From: Longimicrobium terrae
GTDB lineage: Bacteria; Gemmatimonadota; Gemmatimonadetes; Longimicrobiales; Longimicrobiaceae
DNA: 64,000 bases
Assembly: GCF_014202995.1 (NCBI RefSeq)
Contig: NZ_JACHIA010000022.1
Location: forward strand, 42,606 to 106,605
Reading direction: 5' to 3'
Shown here: piece by piece, positions 18,028 through 25,075 of the stretch
Layout of the letters: each line of letters starts with the position of its first letter
How positions within the stretch are numbered: position 1 is the stretch's first letter
The notes under the pieces: generated by a model
Told to the model about the DNA's origin: nothing
The model's database searches: none
The model's input: only the letters and a program-made list of their open reading frames with translations
Made by a program: the position numbers and the translations under genes

Positions 18028-18294
18028 CTAGGCAGGATTGTCAAGATGGCGCACGCGCAGTTTGTCGACCATCAGCGCCCAGAACGTCCGCACGTTCCTC
18101 GGCAGGATCAATTCGTCGAATTTCTGAATCAGTGCCTCGGTGGGGACGATCCGGCGCACGTGCTCCAAATTTCCTTCGCGGAGGACGCGGCTGATGACCA
18201 GCGGATCGGTGCCATCGATCGCGACGTCCTTCTGCAGATCCCAGAACAGCTCCGGGAAGTCGCCATACGTGTACGGCCGGTCGGGCTTGTCCAT
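18028..18294 (-). CDS. Antitoxin-like partner of the AbiEii-type toxin
   Basis: 88 residues from the ATG at 18294 (GGAG 8 bases upstream; a GTG at 18297 adds one codon). The sequence has FPELFWDLQKDVAIDGTDPLVISRVLREG, resembling small FWD...RVLE-type proteins that commonly precede AbiEii-like toxins (DUF6922-like; family assignment from memory). It is the first gene of the pair, 10 bases before the toxin, the usual antitoxin-first order. A perfect inverted repeat at 18315-18337 lies just upstream of its ribosome site and is a candidate operator. Confidence 0.7.
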   Translation of the reverse strand: MDKPDRPYTYGDFPELFWDLQKDVAIDGTDPLVISRVLREGNLEHVRRIVPTEALIQKFDELILPRNVRTFWALMVDKLRVRHLDNPA

Positions 18295-18314
18295 CACTTG
18301 AGCTCCGTTGGGTT

Positions 18315-18337
18315 GTCAGTCAAGGATGCTGACTGAC
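18315..18337 (-). promoter_or_regulatory. Candidate operator: GTCAGTC-N9-GACTGAC
   Basis: Perfect 7-base inverted repeat 21 bases upstream of the antitoxin start codon. AbiE systems are known to be autorepressed by antitoxin binding to inverted repeats in the promoter. There is no T-run, which argues against a terminator. No convincing -35/-10 pair was found. Confidence 0.45.
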
Positions 18338-18451
18338 ATACGCCAAAGCAATACTTCCGCCCCGGAATCGTGATCGAGCTGATCCGCCGCGGGAGAGCAC
18401 CAGGGCAGGCGAAGGGGCGATCGCATTTCGGCTGGCGGCCCGTCTCATTTT

Positions 18452-18823
18452 CTAGTTTATCGCGATCGCCACGGGCTGCGTTCGGTGGATCGGGGAGTCT
18501 ACGCCGCGCACGATGCCGCCGTCGAACGATTCCAGCTGCAGCACGCGGTAGATTTCCGGGAGCGCGCGGACTGCTCCCTCCCGCGCATCGATGATGACGA
18601 GCTGCTGGCGCCGGTCCAGGTTCCACCGAGGGACGGCGAGGTACCGTGAATCGTCTGACCAGACCATCGAAGGGCTGCACCGTTCCACCGTGAGGCCGGT
18701 GGAGAGGATCAGCGTGCCTGACGTCGGGGCCCCCATCGCGATCTCCCCCGCGTCCTCGATGCTCGCGGTAGTGCGCCCGTCCGGGCTGATGAGCGAGGCC
18801 GTATCGCTCCACGGAGAAATCAC
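18452..18823 (-). CDS. Conserved hypothetical protein (SPDGR...WSDDSRYLAV type)
   Basis: 123 residues from a GTG at 18823, chosen because GGGAGG lies just upstream. It contains SPDGRTTASIEDAGEIAMG, TSGTLILSTGL, PSMVWSDDSRYLAVPRW and LVIIDAREGAVRAL, resembling one or two blades of a WD40/TolB-like propeller; alone it is too short for a full propeller. I recall similar short proteins in many bacteria but cannot name a function. It has no signal peptide. It sits between the AbiE-like pair and the FRG gene, separated from both by more than 100 bases. Confidence 0.75.
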   Translation of the reverse strand: MISPWSDTASLISPDGRTTASIEDAGEIAMGAPTSGTLILSTGLTVERCSPSMVWSDDSRYLAVPRWNLDRRQQLVIIDAREGAVRALPEIYRVLQLESFDGGIVRGVDSPIHRTQPVAIAIN

Positions 18824-18901
18824 GTGCGCCTCCCGTCACGAATCACGAAGAACAATCCCCTTCCACCCCGCCACCCTACGCAACAATTCGCCCTGCGGAG
18901 T

Positions 18902-18944
18902 CCCCGCGACCTCCGCGACCCCGCGGCCTCCGCGTGAGAGCCGT
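18902..18944. repeat. C-rich repeat, copy 3
   Basis: CCCCGCGACCTCCGCGACC, then CCGCGGCCTCCGCGTGAGAG. A degraded second piece (GTACCTCCGCCACCGCGG) follows at about 18997-19025, so the downstream side of the FRG gene carries one and a half copies. Confidence 0.75.
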
Positions 18945-19031
18945 TTGCGGACTTTCCGCCGGCGCAGGCCTCCGCCCGCGGCGCGGATGAGTGTGCGTAC
19001 CTCCGCCACCGCGGTGTGCCCTCCGTGCTTC

Positions 19032-19847
19032 TCAGGGATGGCGCTCGTCGGGGAGCGGGATTTCGCCGCGGGGGCTGTAGTAGCGCCGCAGCCACGCGCT
19101 CAGCCCGTCCAGCCCGGGAAACAGCACGCGCTCGGTGACGTTGGCCTGGTCAAGCTTGTCGCGGATTTCCCACTTGAGTTCGGCGGGGATCACGATGCGG
19201 CGGTACAGGTCCGGGTGCGCCGCCAGCCAGTCGCCCATCGCGGCCTCGGGGCTCGACATCACGGCGAACGCGGCGTACTGGTTCACGATGCGCTCGTCCA
19301 GCGAGGGCGGCTCAAAGAAGAGCGCGAACGTTTCCCCGTCCAGCGCATCGAACTGCTCCAGCGTCTGCGACCGGCGCTGCAGCATCTCGACGGTGAAGAC
19401 ATTCGCCTGCTCAGCCTCCATTTCCGCCAGCAGCGGGGCGGGGAGGCGCGCGTGCACGGCGCCGAAGTCCACCATCCAGATCACCCCGTCGCGCGCGAAC
19501 TGCTCCAGGCGCGCGGTGGCGAAGTGCATGGCCACCTGCGGCGAGAACGTCCAGTCCAGCAGGCGCGTGGGCAGGCCGTGGTGCTGCCCCAGCGCCAGCC
19601 AGTTCCACACGGAGTCGCTGGCCCGGTACTCCCGCGGTGCGTATTTGCGGAAGTTGCGCAGCAGGTGCTGCTCCATGCGCGCAAAGTCGCCGCCCAGCCG
19701 GTGCAGGCTGGTGGTGAGGGGATACGTGGCGCAGCTGACGCCGCGAAACACGTGCGGCGAGCGGATGCGCCCGATCTGCTCGTTGTACGACGCGTCGTAG
19801 AGCTGGTCGTTCAGCTCGGTCCAGCTGCGGACCCGGATCTCCTCCAT
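19032..19847 (-). CDS. FRG-domain protein
   Basis: 271 residues from the ATG at 19847, with AGGAGG directly upstream. The FRG domain is named for its Phe-Arg-Gly motif, here FRGVS at residues 34-38, followed by the typical LGQHHGLPTRLLDWTFSP (about 86-103) and VAMHFAT. FRG proteins often sit in phage-defence or toxin loci; the activity is poorly known. There is no signal or membrane segment. It has C-rich repeats on both sides (18902-19025 and 19895-20043), which suggests the gene entered as part of a mobile or recombining islet. Confidence 0.9.
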   Translation of the reverse strand: MEEIRVRSWTELNDQLYDASYNEQIGRIRSPHVFRGVSCATYPLTTSLHRLGGDFARMEQHLLRNFRKYAPREYRASDSVWNWLALGQHHGLPTRLLDWTFSPQVAMHFATARLEQFARDGVIWMVDFGAVHARLPAPLLAEMEAEQANVFTVEMLQRRSQTLEQFDALDGETFALFFEPPSLDERIVNQYAAFAVMSSPEAAMGDWLAAHPDLYRRIVIPAELKWEIRDKLDQANVTERVLFPGLDGLSAWLRRYYSPRGEIPLPDERHP

Positions 19848-19894
19848 CCTCCTCCTCGACCTGTCGTTTGCCCCATCCTCCGGTCTGACGCCAT

Positions 19895-19942
19895 CCCCCC
19901 CGCGACCTCCGCGACCCCCGCGGCCTCCGCGTGAGATGCGGT
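19895..19942. repeat. C-rich repeat, copy 4
   Basis: CCCCCCGCGACCTCCGCGAC, then CCCCGCGGCCTCCGCGTGAGA; almost identical to the copy at 18902 and in the same orientation. Confidence 0.8.
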
Positions 19943-19997
19943 TGGGGAGCCTGCGCCAGCACGGAGCGACGGAACGCGCACGAATCCGCCGCGCAGT

Positions 19998-20043
19998 TCC
20001 CCCGCGTACCTCCGCCAACCCCCGCGTCCTCCGCGTGAAACGG
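19998..20043. repeat. C-rich repeat, copy 5
   Basis: TCCCCCGCGTACCTCCGCC, then CCCCGCGTCCTCCGCGTGAAACGG. Its end (GTGAAACGG) matches copy 1 at 4332. Confidence 0.75.
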
Positions 20044-20203
20044 TTTTGTCCCCGCCGCCGCACGCACCAGACGATAGGGTCCGGCAACAAGCGTACGCAC
20101 CCCGGTCCACCGCACGGGGAACAGATGGAATTGCGCGCGCGGGGCGTGTGCATGCATGTTGGCGCGCGACAGCGACGGGACTTCCGGGGATGACGAGGAG
20201 CGG

Positions 20204-21133
20204 ATGGCGGAGATGATCCTGTTTGCGGGGGCGGGGAACCCGGCGCTGGCCAGGGCGGTGGCGGCGGAGCTGGGGATGGAGCTGGGCAGCTGCCGCGTGG
20301 AGCAGTTTCCGGATGGCGAAACGTCCGTGCACCTGGGCGAGTCGGTGCGGGGCAAGGACGTGTACCTGCTGCAGCCCACCTGCCCGCCGGTGAACGACAA
20401 CGCCATGCAGTTGCTGATCTTTGCCGATGCCTTCCGGCGGGCGGCCGCGGGGCGCATTCACGCCGTGCTTCCGTACTACGGCTACGCGAGATCCGACAAG
20501 CGCACCGGCCGCCGCGAGCCCATTACCGCCAGCCTGATGGCGCTGCTGATGCGCGAGGCGGGGATCGACCACGTGATCACGGTGGACCTGCACACCACGC
20601 AAATCGAGGGCTTCTTTCCCGGCCCGTTCGATACGCTCACGGCCGTCCCCACGCTGTGCGCCGGGCTCAAGCCGGAGCTGCCGGCCGACACGGTGGTCGT
20701 ATCTCCCGATGCCGGGCGGGTGAAGCTGGCCACGGAGTACGCGGAACGGCTGAACCTGCCGCTGGCCGTGCTGCACAAGCGCCGCGAGTCCGGATCGGAA
20801 ACGCGCGTCACGCATCTGGTGGGCGAGGTGCGCGGCCGCACCTGCCTGATCATCGACGACATGATCAGCACGGGCGGCACGCTGGTGGAAAGCGTGACCG
20901 CGCTGCGCGACGCGGGGGCCAGCGGCTTTCTGGTGGCCGCCACCCACGGCCTGCTGCTGGACGGCGCCATCGACCGGCTGCGCACGGCGGGCGTAACCCG
21001 GCTGTGCGTGACGGACACGGTGCCCACCCCGGCGGACGGCGGCGGCATTCTGCACGTGGTGACGGTGGCGCCGCTGCTGGCGGGCGCGCTGCGGCGACTG
21101 TCATCCTCCACTTCGCTGGAATCGCTGTTCTGA
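20204..21133 (+). CDS. prs: Ribose-phosphate pyrophosphokinase
   Basis: 309 residues from the ATG at 20204 (GAGGAG upstream). It makes PRPP from ribose 5-phosphate and ATP; PRPP is a substrate of the nearby TrpD. Motifs: FPDGETSVHLGESVRGKDVYLLQPT, PYYGYARSDKRTGRREPITASLMA, the PRPP loop CLIIDDMISTGGTL and VSPDAGRVKLATEYAERL. The usual DLHAGQIQGFF reads DLHTTQIEGFF here, and the usual G-rich VGG after VSPD is AGRVK, so it may belong to a divergent subclass. A 20-base palindrome follows at 21139-21158. Confidence 0.92.
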   Translation: MAEMILFAGAGNPALARAVAAELGMELGSCRVEQFPDGETSVHLGESVRGKDVYLLQPTCPPVNDNAMQLLIFADAFRRAAAGRIHAVLPYYGYARSDKRTGRREPITASLMALLMREAGIDHVITVDLHTTQIEGFFPGPFDTLTAVPTLCAGLKPELPADTVVVSPDAGRVKLATEYAERLNLPLAVLHKRRESGSETRVTHLVGEVRGRTCLIIDDMISTGGTLVESVTALRDAGASGFLVAATHGLLLDGAIDRLRTAGVTRLCVTDTVPTPADGGGILHVVTVAPLLAGALRRLSSSTSLESLF

Positions 21134-21138
21134 TGTGC

Positions 21139-21158
21139 TGCTACGACCGATCGTAGCA
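21139..21158 (+). terminator. Palindromic hairpin after prs
   Basis: Perfect arms TGCTACGA and TCGTAGCA around CCGA, 5 bases after the prs stop and followed by CTTTACG. A short terminator or a regulator site. Confidence 0.5.
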
Positions 21159-21174
21159 CTTTACGACATATGTC

Positions 21175-21203
21175 TTGACCGCGGAGCAGTTCTAAGCTAC
21201 TCT
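21175..21203 (+). promoter_or_regulatory. Candidate sigma70-type promoter of the polysaccharide cluster
   Basis: TTGACC (21175-21180), 17 bases, TACTCT (21198-21203). It lies about 98 bases upstream of the first glycan gene and just after the prs hairpin. Confidence 0.45.
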
Positions 21204-21300
21204 AAAACCTGATCCAATCGGTAGTTGCGGCGCGCGTACCTGTTTACGCCAGGATGCGCGCACCGCCGGGCCCGCCTGATTCCCCTCCGGACGACTGCCC

Positions 21301-22809
21301 GTGCCCGTCTTTCTGGTATTCGCCACCGCCATGCTCACGGCCCTGCTGGTGACCCCCGCGATCGCGCGGGTGGTGACCCGGCACGGGCTGTACGGCCACG
21401 TCCGCCCCTCGTCCGCCGAACGGCGCGTGCCGCGGCTGGGCGGGATCGCGGTGTGGCTGGCGACCACGGCGGGGCTGGTGACCAGCCTTGCCGCGCCGGG
21501 CGGGGTGACGGGACCGGACCGCTTCTTCGTGGGCGCGCTGCTGGCGGGAACGCTGCTGTTCGCCGCCGGGCTCACGGACGATCTTGTGAACCTGCGGCCC
21601 TCCATCAAGCTGCTGGCCCAGTGCGCGGCCGCGGTGGTGGCGTACGGCTTCGGGTTCCGCATCGAGGCCATCACCTTTGGCAACGGCTCCATCGAGGTGG
21701 GCGCGCTGGCGCTGCCGCTGACGCTGCTGTGGATCGTAGGGGTGACCAACGCCTTCAACCTGATCGACGGGCTGGACGGCCTGGCGACGGGGATCGGGCT
21801 GGTGGCGCTGACGACCACGCTGGCAGTGGCGCTCATGCTGGGCAACCTGGAGGTGGCGCTGGGATGCGCCGCGCTGGGCGGGGCGCTGGCCGGCTTCCTC
21901 CGCTACAACTTCCGCCCTGCGCGCATCTTTCTGGGGGACGGGGGGAGCCTGTTCGTGGGCTTCATGCTGGCGGTGCTATCCGTCCATGGATCCACCAAGA
22001 GCACGGCGGCCGTGGTGGTCGCCGTCCCCCTTCTCGTGCTCGCCCTGCCGCTGCTGGATACGCTGCTGGCCATCGTGCGGCGGTGGCTGCGGGGGACGCC
22101 GGTGTTTGGCGCGGACGAGCGGCACCTGCACCACCAGCTCATCGCCATGGGCGTGACGCACGTGCGCGCCGTGGTGATCATGTACCTGGCCGCGGCCACG
22201 CTGGCGGTCGTCGGCGTCATCCTCGCGTTCGGGCCGCCGTCGCTGGTGGCGGCCACGGCGGTGGGCGGCGCCGCGCTGTCCGTCATCCTCCTCCTGTTCG
22301 GCATCAAGCGGCTGGGCTACCACGAGTTCGTGGAGGCCGGCGCCGTGGTCCATTCGGGAATGCGCGGGCTGCGGCAGAGCATTCGCGACCAGATTCACGC
22401 GCGCGACGTGGCGCAGGTGCTGCCCCGGGCCGAGTCGCTTTCGCACGTGCAGGCCATTCTGCAGGACAACGCGGCCGCGCTGGGCCTGCTGTACGCCAGC
22501 GTGTGCCGCGAATCGTCGCGCGAGGGCGGGCGGTCGCAGCTGCCGCCGGAGTGCGCGGCGCGGGCGTGGAAGCTGGAATGCCCGGTGGACGACGATGATT
22601 CCGCCGACGATCCGTACGTGCTGCGCGTGTGGACGGAGGCGCCCGACGACCTGCGCCTGCTGACCGCGGACCGCACGGCGCGCGTTCTGGCCCACGCCGT
22701 GGGCGAGTGGCTGCGCGCGGACCGCGCCCCGCCCGCCGCCCCCGTGGCCGCCCTCCCTGACCGCACCCGCCGTGCACCCGCGCGTTCCGGCGCCTCCGCC
22801 GTCGCCTGA
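21301..22809 (+). CDS. WecA/TagO/MraY-type undecaprenyl-phosphate sugar-1-phosphate transferase
   Basis: 502 residues from a GTG. It starts lipid-linked glycan synthesis by moving a HexNAc-1-phosphate to undecaprenyl phosphate at the inner membrane. Residues 1-350 have about ten membrane spans and the family motifs: PRLGGIAVW, TDDL (about 92), NAFNLIDGLDGLATG (catalytic Asp region), FLGDGGSLFVGF and DERHLHHQL. Residues 350-502 form a soluble C-terminal extension with no recognised fold (HARDVAQVLPRAESLSHVQ), ending in a Pro/Ala-rich tail. The extension is unusual for the family. It overlaps the next GT gene by 38 bases. Confidence 0.93.
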   Translation: MPVFLVFATAMLTALLVTPAIARVVTRHGLYGHVRPSSAERRVPRLGGIAVWLATTAGLVTSLAAPGGVTGPDRFFVGALLAGTLLFAAGLTDDLVNLRPSIKLLAQCAAAVVAYGFGFRIEAITFGNGSIEVGALALPLTLLWIVGVTNAFNLIDGLDGLATGIGLVALTTTLAVALMLGNLEVALGCAALGGALAGFLRYNFRPARIFLGDGGSLFVGFMLAVLSVHGSTKSTAAVVVAVPLLVLALPLLDTLLAIVRRWLRGTPVFGADERHLHHQLIAMGVTHVRAVVIMYLAAATLAVVGVILAFGPPSLVAATAVGGAALSVILLLFGIKRLGYHEFVEAGAVVHSGMRGLRQSIRDQIHARDVAQVLPRAESLSHVQAILQDNAAALGLLYASVCRESSREGGRSQLPPECAARAWKLECPVDDDDSADDPYVLRVWTEAPDDLRLLTADRTARVLAHAVGEWLRADRAPPAAPVAALPDRTRRAPARSGASAVA

Positions 22810-24076
22810 CGCGGCCGCGCGCGACCCGCGCCCGCGGCCTCCCCTCCGGATCGTCTATCTGAGCGCCTCGGGCGCGCTGGGCGGTGCCGAGCGCGCCCTG
22901 CTGGACCTGCTGGCCAGCGTGCGCGCGGCGGAGCCGTCGTGGTCCCTGTGCGTGGTGGCGGGGGAGGACGGACCCCTCGCAGCCCGCGTGCGCGAACTGG
23001 GCGCGGAGGCGCACGTCCTCGCCTTTCCGCCGCGCCTGGCTTCGCTGGGCGACGCGGGGACGGCGGGGGGACGGCTGGGCAGGGCGGGGCTGATGGCGGG
23101 GATGGCCGCGGCCGGACCGTCCGCCGCGCTCTACCTCCTGCGCCTGCGCCGCCTGCTGGCCCGCCTGGCGCCGGACGCCGTCCACACCAACGGCTTCAAG
23201 ATGCACCTGCTGGCCGCGTACGCGCGGCCGCGGGGCGTTCCCGTCGTGTGGCACCTGCACGACTTCGTGTCCGCGCGGCCGGCCATGCGCGGGCTGCTGC
23301 GCTCCGCCTCCGCGCGCTGCTCGGCGGCGGTGGCCGTCTCGGAGGCGGTGGCGGAGGACGCGCGGGCGGCGCTGGGCTCCGGACTGGCCGTGCACACCGT
23401 GCTGAACGCCATCGACCTGTCGCGCTTTCGCCCGGACGGCGAGGCGGCGGACCTGGCCGCGCGCGCGGGGCTGGCCCCGGCGGCGGACGGGACGGTGCGC
23501 GTGGGACTGGTGGCCACGATGGGGCGGTGGAAGGGGCACGAGACCTTTCTGCGCGCCCTGGCCGCGCTTCCCGCCGGTCCTCCCGTTCGCGGCTACGTGA
23601 TCGGCGGCGGGATCTACCGCACGGCGGGGAGCGAGGTGGCGGTGGACGACCTGCGCCGCCTGGCCGCGGAGCTGGGGATCGCGCGGCGGGTGGGCTTCAC
23701 CGGGCTGGTGGACGATCCCGCGGCGGCGATGCGGGCGCTGGACGTCGTCGTCCACGCCAGCACGCAGCCGGAGCCGTTCGGACTGGTGATCGCGGAGGCG
23801 ATGGCGTGCGGGCGCGCCGTCATCGTGAGCGACGCGGGCGGCGCTCGGGAGATCGTCCGTCCGGGCCACGACGCGCTCACCGCCGCGCCGGGGGACGTGG
23901 CCGCGCTCTCCAGCGCCATCCACCGCCTCGCGGCCGATCCGGCGCTCCGCGCGGCGCTGGGCCGCCACGGGCGCGAGTCGGCGCTGCTCACGTTCGACCG
24001 CGCGCGCCTCGCGGAGAGGATGGTGCCGCTGTATCGTTCGCTCGCCGCCGCGCATCCGCCCGATTCCGGCCGATGA
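22772..24076 (+). CDS. Glycosyltransferase family 4
   Basis: 434 residues from a GTG inside the end of the preceding gene; the first 25 residues are Pro/Arg rich, so the true start could be later. GT-B fold retaining glycosyltransferase: N-terminal LRIVYLSASGALGGAERALL, C-terminal VGLVATMGRWKGHETFLRAL and the donor-site EPFGLVIAEAMACGRAVI, then GGAREIVRPG. It probably adds a sugar to the lipid-linked glycan. Donor and acceptor cannot be told from the sequence. Confidence 0.9.
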   Translation: MHPRVPAPPPSPDAAARDPRPRPPLRIVYLSASGALGGAERALLDLLASVRAAEPSWSLCVVAGEDGPLAARVRELGAEAHVLAFPPRLASLGDAGTAGGRLGRAGLMAGMAAAGPSAALYLLRLRRLLARLAPDAVHTNGFKMHLLAAYARPRGVPVVWHLHDFVSARPAMRGLLRSASARCSAAVAVSEAVAEDARAALGSGLAVHTVLNAIDLSRFRPDGEAADLAARAGLAPAADGTVRVGLVATMGRWKGHETFLRALAALPAGPPVRGYVIGGGIYRTAGSEVAVDDLRRLAAELGIARRVGFTGLVDDPAAAMRALDVVVHASTQPEPFGLVIAEAMACGRAVIVSDAGGAREIVRPGHDALTAAPGDVAALSSAIHRLAADPALRAALGRHGRESALLTFDRARLAERMVPLYRSLAAAHPPDSGR

Positions 24077-24540
24077 CGACGCGCCTGCTCCGCTGGACCG
24101 TGCTCGTTGCCCTGCCCGCCGCGCTGGCCGGCTGCCTTGGCGTCCGGCCCGCGACGAGCACGGCGCCTTCGCCCCTGCGGAGCGCGGCCGCGGGGTGCTG
24201 GGAGCTGGAGATCGGCCCGCGCCTGCGGAGGCGGTGGCCGGAACCCGCGCGGGTGCGGCTGGACACGGCCGTCCAGGGCGAGCATCTGGCACTGCGCCTG
24301 CTTTCCGCGGAGGCGGATTCCGCGATGCGGTTCCACTTCCGGGGATGGGCTCCCCTGGCCGACGGCCGCGGGGTGTACCTCTGGATCGGCGACGGATTCA
24401 CCGGCAGCGATGCGCGCCTGCGCGTTCGGGGGAATGCGCTCTCCGGCACGGCGGCCACGACGTCGGACGTCCTGGAACTCATCCGGCACGCGCCGGTCAC
24501 CGGCCGGCGCATCGCCTGCCCGGACGAGTTGGCGCCCTGA
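24073..24540 (+). CDS. Lipoprotein of the glycan cluster, paralog A
   Basis: 155 residues, starting in an ATGA overlap with the GT4 gene. Lipobox LAGC at residues 17-20 after a short basic and hydrophobic signal. The mature part begins with AAAGCWELEIG, has VRLDTAV and LALRLLSAE, and ends HAPVTGRRIACPDE. Two cysteines frame the domain, probably a disulfide. No known family. The next gene has the same architecture and shared words (AAAGCW, LDTA), so the two are tandem duplicates. Perhaps an outer-membrane accessory of polysaccharide export; this is inferred only from position. Confidence 0.8.
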   Translation: MTTRLLRWTVLVALPAALAGCLGVRPATSTAPSPLRSAAAGCWELEIGPRLRRRWPEPARVRLDTAVQGEHLALRLLSAEADSAMRFHFRGWAPLADGRGVYLWIGDGFTGSDARLRVRGNALSGTAATTSDVLELIRHAPVTGRRIACPDELAP

Positions 24541-24598
24541 TTGCGCTTGGGCCCGTCCGCATCCATCGTCCAGCATCGACCCTCCATCCAATCTGACC

Positions 24599-25075
24599 AT
24601 GACCGCACACAACCGAGGACTCCTGCTGACCGTGCTGGCGCTGGCCGGCTGCGCGACCGCGGCTGAACCGGCCGCCGGCCCGTCCTCCTCCGCCTCCACG
24701 GTGCAAGCCGCCGCGGGGTGCTGGACGCTCAGCATTCCCGGATCGCGCGGCGGCGCGCTGCCTCCGCTCTCCGTCCTGCGCCTGGACACCGCCGCCATCT
24801 CCGCGCGCCCGGCGGACGGAATGCGCCTGCGCCTGTTCAGCCCGGGCGAGATCAACCGGCGGATCGGCGGCCGCAGTTCGTGGATGCAGGTGGAAGGCGG
24901 CGAAACGCTGCAGATCCGCGTGGAGGATGAGCGGACCTCCGTGGAGGCGCGCGTGCGGGTGATGGGCAACCGCATGACCGGGCAGGTGCGCGGCGGCAGC
25001 GGCACCGTGCCCCGCACCTCGGACTGGATGCCCCTGCGCGGATCGCGCGTCACGTGTCCCGCGGAGCTGTCCTGA
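24599..25075 (+). CDS. Lipoprotein of the glycan cluster, paralog B
   Basis: 158 residues from the ATG at 24599. Lipobox LAGC (residues 15-18), then a Ser/Ala-rich linker, AAAGCWTLSIPG, VLRLDTAAI, MRLRLFSPGE, a central strand-rich region and RGSRVTCPAEL at the end. It aligns with paralog A at both ends (AAAGCW... and ...CP), about 60 bases downstream, so it is a tandem copy that has diverged. It overlaps the next GT4 by 22 bases. Confidence 0.8.
   Translation: MTAHNRGLLLTVLALAGCATAAEPAAGPSSSASTVQAAAGCWTLSIPGSRGGALPPLSVLRLDTAAISARPADGMRLRLFSPGEINRRIGGRSSWMQVEGGETLQIRVEDERTSVEARVRVMGNRMTGQVRGGSGTVPRTSDWMPLRGSRVTCPAELS

Larger units (their letters stand above)
19848..20203. other. 356-base gap with two repeat copies upstream of prs
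   Basis: Two C-rich repeat copies (19895-19942 and 19998-20043) fill the first half. The second half (20044-20203) must hold the prs promoter, but I find no convincing -35/-10 pair in it. An in-frame ATG at 20156 could extend prs by 16 residues. Confidence 0.5.
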
